NCBI GenBank assembly: GCA_026874595.1
Contig: CM049311.1
Span: 44,087,676 to 44,151,675, forward strand
Length of the DNA stretch: 64,000 nucleotides
Direction of reading: 5' to 3'
From: Sipunculus nudus
Taxonomy: Eukaryota > Annelida > Sipuncula > Golfingiida > Sipunculidae
This document shows, piece after piece, positions 50,030 through 63,302 of the stretch. Each line of letters begins with the position of its first letter. The stretch's first letter is position 1. The position numbers and the translations under genes are program-made. The notes under the pieces are model-generated. The model saw only the letters and a list, made by a program, of their open reading frames with translations. It made no database searches and had not been told where the DNA came from.

Positions 50030-51130
50030 TGGCATGTACATAGGAACTATATAGGGGAATATTTATGGTAAATATGAAGAAAAACAGATGTAATGAACCT
50101 CCCTGCATGTCAAGTAAGAAGATTCTAGGTCAAGTGATTGTAAATTGTGCCCTGTTAACTGACAGATGGCCGGACGGCCGACAGACAAAGAGTGATCGCC
50201 AAAGCTCGGACAACTTACAGTCAGCTGAGCTAATAAAATTCAAAATTTAGCTCTAATTTTGGGTGAACAATTGAATTTTGATTAAATAAAGCTTTATTCC
50301 TAATAAAAAGGCTTTAGCTTTACATAGTGCATTATTTTTGGGCCCATAACTTTTTACAATAACATAATACTGACCTTATTTCTGGCATGTACATAGGTAC
50401 TATATAGGGGAATAATTATGGTAAATATGAAGATAAACAAATGAATGGTTTGAAATAAGGCAGTTCTGAAGTGTGATAATAGGTTTTTTGATGGAAATTT
50501 GAGGTTTTTTCTTAATTTCTTGAAGGAACAAAGTTGCAGAGACTCAGTTTTTGGTTTGGTTGAAGATCTTGGGGATATCTAACAATATGCAGAAATTTTG
50601 GATTCGTACGTCTAAAGGTAACAAAATTTGCCAGTCTAACGGAGGGACGGACGGACAGATGGTCAGATGAAGGACAATGAACCATAACTATAGCTCACAT
50701 GACTTATTGCCAGCTGAGCTAAAATTGTGCCATAGTCAAAGCTGGGCAAATTTAAGGTACTGATTTTATATTTATGCTTATAACTTGAAAAATTATAAAA
50801 TTCTAATTTTATTTTGGCATACAATTAAATCTTCATTAAATAAAGATACATGCTTGTAAAAGGCTCTCTAGCTTTATGAGTCACCATGCCAAATATGAAA
50901 AAAACAACACTGACCAGTGGTTTTGATATTAGGCAGTCTTGAAGTGTAGCAAAGGGATTTGAATGGAAAATGGAGGTTTTTACTGAATTTCTCAAAGGAA
51001 CAAAGTCGCAGTGACCTTGTTAAGGTTTTGGTAGAACTTAGGGACATCTTATTGTACATGCTGAATTTCTGATTAGTAGGTCCAACAGTTTCAAATCATG
51101 CTCTGTTAATTGCCTGATAAAGGACTATAT
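50030..51130 (+). repeat. family A core fragments with two 3' termini
   Basis: A-type cores at 50030-50235 (ending TCAGCTGAGCTAATAAA after GGCCGGACGGCCGACAGAC) and 50236-50724 (ending CCAGCTGAGCTAAAA after GGACGGACGGACAG). A further core follows to about 51120. The copies are nested or tandem and 5'-truncated. They lie in the AKIP1 intron between exons 1 and 2. Confidence 0.7.
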
Positions 51131-51300
51131 CTAAGCTAAAAACTGCTCAAAATGAACCATGGAACTAGTGCATACAGAAATACATCTGCACACCAAAACC
51201 AAACAACATTCATGTGATCTCAGGGGTTCACATTTACAACAGAGTTAAATACTTTTTGTTTCTCTCTTTCTCAGTCATGCGTGACAGAATTTGGGCTTAC

Positions 51301-51429
51301 CTCCATGGGACTACATGAATATTTCTTTGCTTTTGGCCACTCTATTTTGCGTTGTTTTGCTCTATTTAAAACATCAATAGAGAGCCTGTTGGATCGGCAT
51401 AATGAGCACTTCATCCAAGTGTCCTGTGG
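51301..51429 (-). CDS. AKIP1: AKIP1 coding exon 1 (N-terminal helix)
   Basis: On the minus strand a pyrimidine-rich stretch ending GTGTGCAG precedes the exon and a GTAAGC donor follows the last codon GAG. The frame includes SLCRSNRLSIDVLNRAKQRK and then IEWP, matching the human SLQRSARLALEVLERAKRR..W region nearly position for position. The first in-frame Met is at 51414 (ATG 51414-51412), 15 nt inside the exon. An in-frame TGA lies upstream of the acceptor, so translation either starts at this Met or continues from an upstream exon through the acceptor. The human protein has about 12 more residues before this motif, so both are possible. It joins exon 2 in phase 0. Confidence 0.88.
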
Positions 51430-52469
51430 CTGCACACAGAAACAAGAGAAAATTCATGATTAATATTAAAAAGAAAGTAAACAAAGAAGTAAATGTCGCC
51501 CATGAGGCTCTGCTAAATATGACACCTTACTTATGGACATAGAACATAAATATATGTTGCAGACACTTTATTTTGGATTTACATGGAGATTTCAAGAATC
51601 AGTCTGAATATTATATGTTTGAACATCCCATGTACAATGATTTGTGCCCAAGCATCACATGCAGTCTGTCATTCTCTCCAAGTGACCCAAAGGAGATGAC
51701 ATGTTCAGTCCAATCAAAACTAAAAACTAGACGACCATAGGTCGAGAGCTTGCCGGACCGAAATGACATACAGATTGGACAAACATGACAAACTGTCGGT
51801 TTTCTATTAATTGAATGAATTTTAAAGCGATTGCTGGAAAGCTTGGCCTGTTGAACGACATATATTACACAAAAGAACATGAAAGCAGACATAGCTCAAA
51901 ACAGACAGATATACTGACACACCTGAGATAACAGAATACCAGAAAAAAAGTGGGGAACGTAAAGAGAAGCAAAATGAGCTATAGTTTTAGTAGGTAGAGT
52001 ATATAATGTCGGAGATATGGCCCAAAAATGATATGGTGTGGAGGCTCTACTGCAGCATCTCCTAGCGGCCATATCCCAAATATTAAAAATTAATTTTGAG
52101 ATATTAATATATAAAATAAGATGTTTCAATTCCAAAAGGATTCCTGGAAAACTGTGGCCTGGATATTGTTGAGTGTAAGACGCAAGATCTAGCAAGCAGG
52201 CGAAATTGAGGATCACTGACAAACAGACAGACATACTGAAAATGTGACACAAGAATAAGACCAGATGACTAACTCAGATTATGGAGTAGATTCAAAGGAA
52301 GACAATCAATAAGTGTTTGTAATTGAGGTTTATAGTTTTGTAGATATGGGCAAATATATATTTATATAGGGGAGGGGCGAGTGCAGCGCCACCTATTGAC
52401 AATATCCGGAAAATGAATAATCTGTTTCGAGATATTACTGTAAGATATAAGATGTATTAGTTTAACAAG

Positions 52470-53704
52470 TGAGCCATTGGTCATGACGCTCAGCTGCCAA
52501 GCTTGACCTGCCACATCATGGACTGAGATTGACAACTTCCAGTCACATTTTGAAGAACCAATTTGCAAATATGTTGAAATTTTCTACGACAACAGAAATA
52601 TATATCACCTATGTCTGGTTAAAACACAGTGACTGGATGGTCTGAGAAAAATGTATGATTGTTAAGCTATCAGTAACTATTCCGATAGCTTGCTTGATAC
52701 CTGTCAGTCTCAAAAGGAACACCACAAAGGGCAAATATAAGATCAAAATATATAGCAAAAATCAAGGAAATCCATGCAAGAATTATTGAGAAACGGGTGC
52801 TTATAAATATGAAGTTTGAATCAAATTGAGTGATGCATAGATGTGGCATATGTGAAAGACTGAAGGTTTGGGTTGAACAGTTTCACTTGCAAAATGTTCA
52901 CAACCATTTAGAATAATTAAGTGTTGTGTCCTTGACCTTTGACCTTTTGAACTCGATATCGATAGGCTTCTTCCTCTATTGGTAGGTAAGCCATATATGA
53001 GAAATGGAAGGTATAGATTGAAAAGTTTCCTGAAAATGACTCCACCCAAAAAATGGGTGCAGTGAACTTCACCTTTGACCTCAAAATTAACAGGTCTTTT
53101 CCCCTGTTGGCAGAGAAGCGATATCAGTGCTGGAAAGTTTGGAATGAAATGTCTAGCTTGAAATGTTTTCACAACCTTTTAAAAAATTGAATCCTGTGAC
53201 CCTGATCTTTGACCTTTTGACTTAAAAATCTATAGGATTTTTCTCCCTCTTAGTAGGTGAAATATATGTAAAAGATCAAAGAATTGGGATGAAAGATTTG
53301 GCTTAAAATGCATCCACAGGCATTAAAAAAATAGCTCCTGTGACCTTGACCTTTGACCTGTTGACTTCAAAATAATTATGGTTCTTCCCCTGTTGGTAGA
53401 TGAGCTGTATGTGAAAGATGGAAGGTTTTGGATGAAAATTTTAGCTAAAAGAATTATTTCTGGGGGGTGCATACACACCCTGTAACTTCGAGAATATAGG
53501 TCAGTGACCTAATTTCAGGTTTGCAAGGAGATCATTTTAGAACCTCTAAGACTACATAGGGTCCATGACCGTAGCCCGTACAGTTACAATTTGCGCCCTG
53601 CTAACAGACGGACGGTCGGTCAGCAGGATAGACAGATGGAAGGACGACGGACAAAGACACCTCGCTATAGCCCAGCATGACTGAAAGTCAGCTGAGCTAA
53701 AAAT
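52470..53704 (+). mobile_element. family A element A7 nested in E1
   Basis: The start is ACAAGTGAGCCATTGGTCAT with box CTCAGCTG. AGGTCA-type cores follow (52920-53360, about 145-bp spacing), then the CACACCCTGTAACTTCGAGAA segment, a GACGGACGGTCGG tract and TATAGCCCAGCATGACTGAA..TCAGCTGAGCTAAAAA. The E sequence resumes directly (GATCCTTTCAAAACGGTGGC). The core is of family B type although the termini are family A. Confidence 0.8.
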
Positions 53705-54424
53705 GATCCTTTCAAAACGGTGGCCTGTAGAATGCTATCAGTGAGACTCAAGAACCAACAAGCCGGCGAATTTGAGGACAACTGACAAACAAACAGACAA
53801 ACTTACAAAGGGACACAAGATGGAGACAAGATGACTTAACCAGGTTATGGAGAAGACTCAGAGGAAGAAAATAAGCTATACTTTATGTAATTGAGGTTTA
53901 TAATTTTGGAGATATGGCCAAATAATGATATACTGGGGATGATCGACTGCAGCGCCCTCTAGTGGACATATCCTGAAGACGACAAATGCGTTTCGTGATA
54001 TTAGTGTATGACATAAGATGTAATAGTTTCAAAAGGATTCGTCCACATATCTGACTTGTTGATTACTATATCTAAAGTGCAAAAACTAGCAAGCAGGCGA
54101 ATTTGAGGGTAAATGACAAACAGACAGACATAGTGATAAAGTGACACAAGATGGAGACCAGATGACTTGACCATGTTTTGAAGAAGACCAAGAGAAAGAA
54201 AATAAGCTATAGTTTGTGTAATATAGGTTTACTCTTACGGAAATATGTTCAAAAACTGATTTGTTTGGACGGGTCAAGTGCAGCGCCCCCTAGCAACCAT
54301 ATCGGGAAAATGAAAAATAAGTTTTGAGATATTAGTATAATACATAAGATGAAGGAACAAACATACACGGGTGACCAACCTGCTTTCGAAAATCGAAGAT
54401 TTCCGGCAAGCAATAAAGTATGGA

Positions 54425-54660
54425 CTGTGCCTCCAACATGTATGATCATAGATGGGGCCCGGAGAGGCCGTCACGGACCGCTGCACACGCCGGCCGCCCA
54501 CCGTAAGGACCCTGCCGCCACTTGCGGCGACGGCGAGTGTCTTCGTGGTATGGCGAAAAACGGCGCGAGATTTGACGAGACTAACAATGTGACCCCTGAA
54601 TGTGACTGCGAGTGTCAGCCGCTATCCAGCGCTGCAAACCATGTGTCTGTAGCGTGAAAA
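54425..54660. repeat. GC- and CpG-rich segment, copy 1 of 3
   Basis: GGGGCCCGGAGAGGCCGTCA through CGCCGGCCGCCCACCGTAAG to GGCGACGGCGAGTGTC. It stands out from 35-40% GC surroundings. Near-identical copies begin at about 62275 and 63325. Long frames exist on both strands but no family is recognised. It lies just after the E 3'-type hairpin in every copy. Confidence 0.8.
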
Positions 54661-55596
54661 ATGACAGAATTATAGGCATTTCTTTGAATGGTCACGTGTT
54701 CTCGTTTCACGAGAAACGGTGCGAGATATGACGAGACTTGCGATTGAACGGCTTAGAACTAGAGGGATGCTGTCTAACGCCAAAAACCAGACCTTTCTAT
54801 CGCAAATATCAACAGAGATAGAATCTGGAAAACTCTGAATTTTCAGATTGTCAAGTTTTACCCCAAAATTTGGTAACCATGGTAACGGCAGCACAAAGCA
54901 ACATGTGCGAAGAGATAAGCCAATGTTCCTAGTTTCAGATACGACCAAAAAAAATGGTGTCACGTTTAATATTTTTTGAGATATTGCAGAAAAATGACAT
55001 GTTACAGTGTTTCATGTACCACGCCCCCTGGTGGCTATTTCCAAAAAATGGAAAACTGATTTCGAGATATTTATAAATAACACAAAATATATCAATTTCA
55101 AAGCCATTGTTAAAAAAATGCAACCTGTAGGTCATATTTAATGAAATCTCGAAGACTCTCGTTTGACGAGAAATGGTGCGAGATTTGGCGAGACTTTCAG
55201 TTTTATCCTGTCAAGCTGCCCATAAGGTACATAATGACCAAAACCAGACGTCTGTAGCTTAAAAATTGACAAAGTTACAAAAAATGGTCGTGTTATTTCC
55301 AATTTCCATGATTTTTGCCCAAAAAATGTAACCATGGTAACGGCAAATTTAAGTAAGCTACATGTCAAAAGAAAGGCCAGGTGATGACGAAAAAAATGAG
55401 CTATTGCAGAAGTGGATAAGCCTATTTATGGCGAAGTTATAGTGCAAAAACCGTTAACCATACCTGTCGTGACCTTGACCCTTGACCTTGGAGCAATGTT
55501 GACCAAAAACAATAGGGCACCTAGAAATTACGTTTTCGAACATCCCTGTAAGTTTCAAGGTTATTGTGGCAAAATTGTGGCCAGGAGAGTGGTGAC

Positions 55597-55627
55597 AAAC
55601 AAACAAACAAACAAACAAACAAACAAA
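55597..55627 (+). repeat. (AAAC)n microsatellite at the E1/E2 junction
   Basis: About seven AAAC units run directly into the E2 start ACTAGACGACC. Shorter versions precede the starts at 57561 and 59495. Confidence 0.9.
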
Positions 55628-57560
55628 CTAGACGACCATAGGTCGAACGCTTGCCGGAATTCGGAAGTGAAACACAGACGGACAGACAGAACATATTGTC
55701 GGTTTTCTATTAATGGAATGACTCTCAGAGACATTGATGAGAATATGTGGCCCGTAGAATGACATATGAGACAAAAGAACAGGCAAGCAGACAAAGCTGA
55801 CAACAAAAGACGAACAGACAGACATACTGACTTTGTGAGACAAGATTGACACCAGATGACATAAGCTAGTTATTGAGAAGATTCAAAGGAAAAAAATGAG
55901 TTATAATTTATGTAATTAAGATTTATAGTTTACGAGTTATGGCGAATTAATGATATACTTGGGAGGCTCGACTGTAGCGCCCTGTAGCAGACATATTCCG
56001 AAGACGACAAATGCGTTTCGTATTATTAGTGTATGACATGAGATGTCTCAGTTTCAAAAGGATTCCGTCAAAGCTGTGGCCTGTAGAATGCTCTATGTAA
56101 GGCGTAAGAACCAGCAAGCAGGCGACTTTGAGGATAACGGACAAACAGATGGACACACTGACAAAGTGACAGAAGATTGAAACCAGATGCCTTAATCAGG
56201 TTATGGAGAAGACTCAAAGGAAGAAAATAAGCTATAGCTTATGTAACTGAGGCTTTGGGTGTAGAGTTATGGCCAATACAATGGTATGTGTGTGAGAGTC
56301 ATGTGCAGCGCCCACTAGTGGCCATATCCGGAAAATGAAAAATTTATTTCTAGATATTAGTGTAAGACATAAGATGTAATAGTTTCAAAAGGATTCCGTC
56401 AAAACTGTGGCCTACAGAATGCTATATGTGAGACGCAAGAGCCAACAAGCAGGCCAATTTGAGGACAACTGACAAACAGACGAAAACACTGACAAAGTGA
56501 CTCAAAATTGAGTCCAGATGACTTCTCCAGGTTATGGAGAAGACTCAAAGGAAGAAAAAAGCTACAGTTTATGTAACTGAGGTTTATAGTTTTGGAGATA
56601 TTGCCAAAGCATGATATGTTGGGAGAGGTTCAAGTTCAGCGCCCCCTAGCGGCCATATCCGGAAAATGAAAAATTGGTTTCGAGATATTAGTGTAAGACT
56701 TAAGATGTAATAGTTTCAAAAGGATTCTTTCAAAACTGTGGCCTGTAGAATGCTATATGTGAGACGCAAGAGCAAGCAGGCGAATTTGAGGACAACTGAC
56801 AAACAGACGGACACAATGACAAAGTGACACAACATTGAGATCAGATGACATTATCAGTTTATGGAGAAGACTCAGAGGGAAAAAATAAGCTATAGTTTAT
56901 GTAATTGAGGCTTTGGGTTTTAGAGATATGGCCAATGTAATGATATCTGTGTGAGGGTCGTGTGCAGCGCCCCCTAGCAGCCATATTCAAAAAATGAAAA
57001 AACCATTTCGAGATACTAGTGTAGGACTTATGATATGTCAGTTTCAAAAAGATTCCTGCAATAATGTGGCCTTTGGCGCAAGATGAATGAAATCTCGAAA
57101 TATCTCTATTCACGAGATATTTTACGAGATACTGCAAGACTTGTAATAAAATCTTGTAGTACTAGTTGAATGCTACCTGATGCAAAAAACTAGATCACTC
57201 TAGCTTTAAAACTGACAAAGTTTGAAAAATAAGATCCCTTATTTTCGAATATCATGACTTTTCCCCAAAAAATTGTAACCATGGTTACGGCAAATTTGAG
57301 TCAGCTACACACCAGATGACAGGCCTTGGAATGACGATTAAAATGAGCTATTGTTGAAGTAGATACGACTAATAGTCACAAAGATATGAAGAAAAAAACG
57401 CTTTGAGAAGTTTTGACGACCTTGACCTTGACCTTTGACCTATTTTAACCAAAAACAATAGGGCACCTAGAAATTATGTTTTCCAACATCCCTGTAAGTT
57501 TCAAGGTTATTGTGGCAAAATTGTGGCCAGGAGAGTGGTGACAAACAAACAAACAAACAA
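55627..57560 (+). mobile_element. family E element E2 (1,934 bp)
   Basis: ACTAGACGACCATAGGTCGA start. Four cores have motifs at about 55975, 56306, 56637 and 56965 (spacing 331, 331, 328). A degenerate segment with CTCGAAATATCTC..ACGAGATATTTTACGAGAT follows, then TGACCTTGACCTTTGACC at 57419-57440, a GTGGCCAGGAGAGTGGTGAC tail and (AAAC)n. It is duplicated head to tail as E3. Confidence 0.85.
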
Positions 57561-59494
57561 ACTAGACGACCATAGGTCGAACGCTTGCCGGAAATCGGAA
57601 GTGAAACACAGACGGACAGACAGAACATATTGTCGGTTTTCTATTAATGGAATGACTCTCAGGGACATTGCTGAGAATATGTGGCCCGTAGAATGTCATA
57701 TGAGACAAAAGAACAGGCAAGAAGACAAAGCTGACAACAAAAGACGAACAGACAGACATACTGACTTTGTGAGACAAGATTGACACCAGATGACATAACC
57801 TGGTGATTGAGAAGATTCAAAGGAAGAAAATGAGTTATAATTTATGTAATTTAGATTTATAGTTTTGGAGGAATGGCGAATTAATGATATACTTGGGAGG
57901 CTCGACTGTAGCGCCCTCTAGCAGACATATTCCGAAGACGACAAATGCGTTTCGTATTATTAGTGTATGACATGAGATGTCTCAGTTTCAAAAGGATTCC
58001 GTCAAAGCTGTGGCCTGTAGAATGCTATATGTAAGGCGTAAGAACCAGCAAGCAGGCGACTTTGAGGATAACGGACAAACAGATGGACACACTGACAAAG
58101 TGACAGAAGATTGAAACCATATGCCTTAATCAGGTTATGGAGAAGACTCAAAGGAAGAAAATAAGCTATAGCTTATGTAACTGAGGCTTTGGGTGTAGAG
58201 ATATGGCCAATACAATGGTATTTGTGTGAGGGTCGTGTGCAGCGCCCACTAGTGGCCATATCCGGAAAATGAAAAATTTATTTTTAGAAATTAGTGTAAG
58301 ACATAAGATGTAATAGTTTCAAAAGGATTCCGTCAAAACTGTGGCCTATAGGATGCTTTATGTGAGACGCAAGAACCAACAAGCAGGCGAATTTGAGGAC
58401 AACTGATAAACAGACGAAAACACTGACAAAGTGATTCAAGATTGAGTCCAGATGACTACTCCAGGTTTTGGAGAAGACCCAAAGGAAGAAAAAAGCTACA
58501 GTTTATGTTACTGAGGTTTATAGTTTTGGAGATATTGCCAAAGCATGATATGTTGGGAGAGGTTCGAGTTCAGCGCCCCCTAGCGGCCATATCCGGAAAA
58601 TGAAAAATTGGTTTCGAGATATTAGTGTAAGACTTAAGATGTAATAGTTTCAAAAGGATTCTTTCAAAACTGTGGCCTGTAGAATGCTATATGTGAGACG
58701 CAAGAGCAAGCAGGCGAATTTGAGGACAACTGACAAACAGACGGACACAATGACAAAGTGACACAACATTGAGATCAGATGACATTATCAGTTTATGGAG
58801 AAGACTCAGAGGGAAAAAATAAGCTATAGTTTATGTAATTGAGGCTTTGGGTTTTAGAGATATGGCCAATGTAATGATATCTGTGTGAGGGTCGTGTGCA
58901 GTGCCCCCTAGCAGCCATATTCAAAAAATGAAAAAACAATTTCGAGATACTAGTGTAGGACTTATGATATGTCAGTTTCAAAAAGATTCCTGCAATAATG
59001 TGGCCTTTGGCGCAAGATGAATGAAATCTCGAAATATCTCTATTCACGAGATATTTTACGAGATACTGCAAGACTTGTAATAAAATCTTGTAGTACTAGT
59101 TGAATGCTACCTGATGCAAAAAACTAGATCACTCTAGCTTTAAAACTGACAAAGTTAGAAAAATAAGATCCCTTATTTTCGAATATCATGACTTTTCCCC
59201 AAAAAATTGTAACCATGGTTACGGAAAATTTGAGTCAGCTACACACCAGATGACAGGCCTTGGAATGACGATTAAAATGAGCTATTGTTGAAGTAGATAC
59301 GACTAATAGTCACAAAGATATGAAGAAAAAAACGTTTTGAGATGTTTTGACGACCTTGACCTTGACCTTTGACCTATTTTAACCAAAAACAATAGGGCAC
59401 CTAGACATTATGTTTTCCAACATCCCTGTTAGTTTCAAGGTTATTGTGGCAAAATTGTGGCCAGGAGAGTGGTGACAAACAAACAAACAAACAA
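57561..59494 (+). mobile_element. family E element E3, 1,934-bp tandem copy of E2
   Basis: Every landmark of E2 recurs exactly 1,934 bp later to within a few bases (start, cores at 57909, 58240, 58571 and 58899, tail, AAAC run). Differences are scattered single substitutions, so the duplication is recent on the scale of the other repeats. Confidence 0.9.
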
Positions 59495-60292
59495 ACTAGA
59501 CGACCATAGGTCGAGAGCTTGCCGGACTTAAATGACAGACAGATGGACAAACAGGACAAACTGACGGTTTTCTATCAATTGAATGACTTTTAAAGCGATT
59601 GCTGGAACGTTTGGCCTGTTGAACGACATATATCACACAAAAAAACATGAAATCAGACATAGCTCAAAACATACAAATATACTGACACACCTGAGATAAC
59701 TGACTACAAGTGAAGGTAGAGTTTATAATGTCGGAGATATGGCCAAAAAATGATATGGTGTGGAGGCTCTACCGCAGCATCCCCTAGCGGCCATATCCCA
59801 AAAATTAAAAATTTCTTTTGAGATATTATTGTAAGAAATGTTCCAAGATGTATATATTATTGTAAGAGATGTTCCAATTCCAAAAGGATTCCTTCAAAAC
59901 TGTGGCCTGAAGATTGCTAACTGTAAGACGCAAGATCCAGCAATCAGGCGAAAATGAGGATCACTGACAAACAGACAGACATACTGAAAAACTGTGGCCT
60001 GAAGATTGCTAACTGTAAGACGCAAGATCCAGCAAGCAGGTGAAATAGAGGATCACTGACAAACAGACAGACATCCTGAAAAAGTGACACAAGAATAAGA
60101 CCAGATGACTAACTCAGATTATGGAGAAGATTCAAAGGAAGAGAATAAGTCATAGTGTTTGTAATTGAAGTTTATAGTTTTGTAGATATGGCAAAGAAAT
60201 ATATATAGGGGAGAGGCGAGTGCAACGCCCCCCTTTTGGCAATATCCAGAAAATGAATAATCTGTTACTGTAAGATGTAAGATGTAATAGTT

Positions 60293-61536
60293 TAACAAGT
60301 GACCCATGGGTCATGACGCTCAGCTGCCAAGCATGACCTGCCACATCATGGGCTGAGATTCACAACTTCCAGTCACATTTTGAAGAACCAATTTGCCAAT
60401 ATGTTGAAATTTTCTACGACAACAGAAATATACATCACCTATGTCTGGTTAAAACACAGTGACTTGATGGTCTAAGGAAAAATGAATGATTGTTAAGCTA
60501 TCAGTAACTATTCCCATAGCTTGCTTGATACCTGTCAGTCTCAAAAGAAACACCACAAAGGGCAAATATAAGATCAAAATATATAGAAAAAATCAAGGAA
60601 ATCCATGCAAGAAATATTGAGAAACGGGTGCTTATAAATATGAAGTTTGAATCTAATTAAGTGATGCATAGATGTGGCATATGTGAAAGACTGAAGGTTT
60701 GGGTTGAACACTTTCACTTGCAAAATGTTCACAACCATTTAGAATAATTAAGTAATGTGTCCTTGACCTTTGACCTTTTGAACTCGACATCGATAGGCTT
60801 CTTCCCCTATTGGTAGGTAAGCCATATATGACAATTGGAAGGTATAGATTGAAAAGTTTCCTGAAAATGACTCCACACAAAAAGTGGGTGGAGTGAACTT
60901 GACCTTTGACCTCAAAATCAACAGGTCTTTTCCCCTGTTGGCAGAGAAGCGATATCAGTGCTGGGAAGTTTGGAATGAAATGTCTAGCTTGAAATGTTTT
61001 CACGACCTTTTAAAAAAATTGGATCCTGTGACCCTGATCTTTGATCTTGTGACCTAAAAATCTATAGGGTTCTTCTCCCTCTTAGTAGGTGAAATATATG
61101 TTAAAGTTCAAAGAATTGGGATGAAAGATTTGGCTTAAAATGCATCCACAGGCATTAAATAAAGGGACTCCTGTGACCTTGACCTTTGACCTATTGACTT
61201 CAAAATAATTATGGTTCTTCCCCTGTTGGTAGATGAGCTGTATGTGAAAGATGGAAGGTTTTGGATGAAAATTTTAGCTAAAAGAATTATTTATGGGGGG
61301 TGCATACACACCCTGTAACTTCGAGAATATAGGTCAGTGACCTAATTTCAGGTTTGCAAGGAGATCATTTTAGAACCTCTAAGACTACATAGGGTTCATG
61401 ACCCTAGCCCTTACAGTTACGATTTGTGCCCTGCTAACAGACGGACGGCCGGTCAGTAGGATGGACAGATGGAAGGACGACGGACAAAGACCCATCGCTA
61501 TAGCCCAGCATGACTGAAAGTCAGCTGAGCTAAAAA
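60293..61536 (+). mobile_element. family A element A7 copy nested in E4
   Basis: Same element, same E-core position and same flanks as 52470-53704. It starts ACAAGTGACCCATGGGTCAT with an intact hairpin, has four AGGTCA-type cores (60765-61195), and ends TCAGCTGAGCTAAAAA then TGATCC. It was inserted before the E block was duplicated. Confidence 0.85.
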
Positions 61537-62274
61537 TGATCCTTTCAAAACGGTGGCCTGTAGAATGCTATCAGTGAGACTCAAGAACCAAAAAGCCGGC
61601 GAATTTGAGGACAACTGACAAACAAACAGACAAACTTACAAAGGGACACAAGATGGAGACAAGATGACTTAATCAGGTTATGGAGAAGACTTAGAGGAAG
61701 AAAATAAGCTATAGTTTATGTAATTGAGGCTTATAATTTTGGAGATATGGCCAAATAATGATATACTTTGGATGTTCGACTGCAGCGCCCTCTAGTGGAC
61801 ATATCCTGAAGACGACAAATGCGTTTCGTGATATTAGTGTATGACATAAGATGTAATAGTTTCAAAAGGATTCGTCCACATATCTGACTTGTTGATTGCT
61901 ATATCTAAAGTGCAAAAACCAGCAAGCAGGCGAATTTGACGATAAATGACAAACGGACAGACATACTGACAAAGTGACACAAGATGGAGACCAGATGACT
62001 TGACCATGTTTTGAAGAAGACCAAGAGAAAGAAAATAAACTATAGTTTGTGTAATATAGGTTTACTCTTACGGAAATATGTTCAAAAACTGATTTTTTTG
62101 GAAGGGTCAAGTGCAGCGCCCCCTAGCAGCCATATCAGGAAAATGAAAATAATTTTTGAGATATTAGTATAATACATAAGATGAAGGAACAAACATACAG
62201 GGGTGACCAACATGCTTTCGAAAATCGAAGATTTCCGGCAAGCAATAAAGTAGTGACTGTGCCTCCAACATGTA

Positions 62275-62400
62275 TGATAATAGATGGGGCCCGGAGAGGC
62301 CGACACGCACCGCTGCACACGCCGGCAGCCCACCGTAAGGACCCTGTCGCCACTTGCGGCAATTGCACGTGTCTTCGTGGTATGTATCAGTTTCAAAAGG
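62275..62400. repeat. GC- and CpG-rich segment, copy 2 of 3
   Basis: Begins AATAGATGGGGCCCGGAGAG and matches copy 1 up to CCACTTGCGGC at about 62360. It then diverges (AATTGCACGTGTC) and rejoins E core sequence (TATCAGTTTCAAAAGGATGC). Confidence 0.8.
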
Positions 62401-63302
62401 ATGCCTGCATATCTGTGGCCTATAGGGCATGTCACCGTGAAATCGCGAAATCTCATTCGACGAGAAACGGTGCGAGATTTTGCAAGATTTTTGGTTGGAT
62501 CACCGAGAACTCACCAAGGGCTACAAGATGCAAAAATTTTGACCTCTCTAGCATAAAAACTGACAGAGTTAGAAGCTGAAAACTGCATATTTTCAAAATT
62601 CAAAGGTTTTACCCCAAAAATAGAGAAATCTGGCAATAGCGCACTTTGGCACCTATGCGCAAAAATAAGCCCATGGACCCTAGTTTAAGGTGCTGTGGTG
62701 GAAATGGCCCAATGTTTAACAGTTCTGGAGGTATAGCCCCAAAACAAATTTTCCTGTTTTTTCATCTGCAACGCCCCCTGGCGGCCATTTCCAAAATCTG
62801 AAAAACCCGTTTCGAGATATTCTTATGTTACATAAAATATCTCAGAATCAGTAAAATTGCTGCAAATTTGAAAAATATCACGAAATTCCATGATTTCTCC
62901 CCAAAATTGCGTAACCATGGTAACAGCGAAATGGGGCAATTTTGCAGTGTTGGAAGTGGCCATGCAGTGGCAAATAAAACGGGCTACAGATTAGGTGCCT
63001 ACGGCTATTTTTGACGAAGGTATGAAGAAAAAACCGTTTTTGAGCTTTTTGGTGACCCTGACCTTGACCCTTGACCGATCATGACCAAAAACAATAGGCT
63101 CCGAGAAGAACCGATTATACACTCTATCTATAAGTATCAGGACGATTGGTGCAAAATTGTGGCCTGTAGAGCGGGGACATACAGACAAACAAACAAACGG
63201 AACTGATCAACATACTTGTCGAAATCTCTGATTCCGGCAAGCAACAAACAGACATACGCAACTGACCAATATGCTTGCGGAAATCGAAGATTTCCGGCAA
63301 GC

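Larger units (their letters stand above)
51726..55626 (+). mobile_element. family E element E1 (with nested A7)
   Basis: ACTAGACGACCATAGGTCGA gives the start and hairpin CGACC-ATA-GGTCG, followed by box GCTTGCCGG. Cores of about 331 bp contain a CAGCGCCCCCTAG-type motif (52053, 52384, 53950, 54281) and GAGATATTAGTGTAAGA, AAAAGGATTCC, GTGGCCTGTAGAATGC. E-type 3' hairpin sequence is at 54381-54412 (GATTTCCGGCAAGCA). The unit closes with (AAAC)n just before the next E start. No coding frame. Confidence 0.75.
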
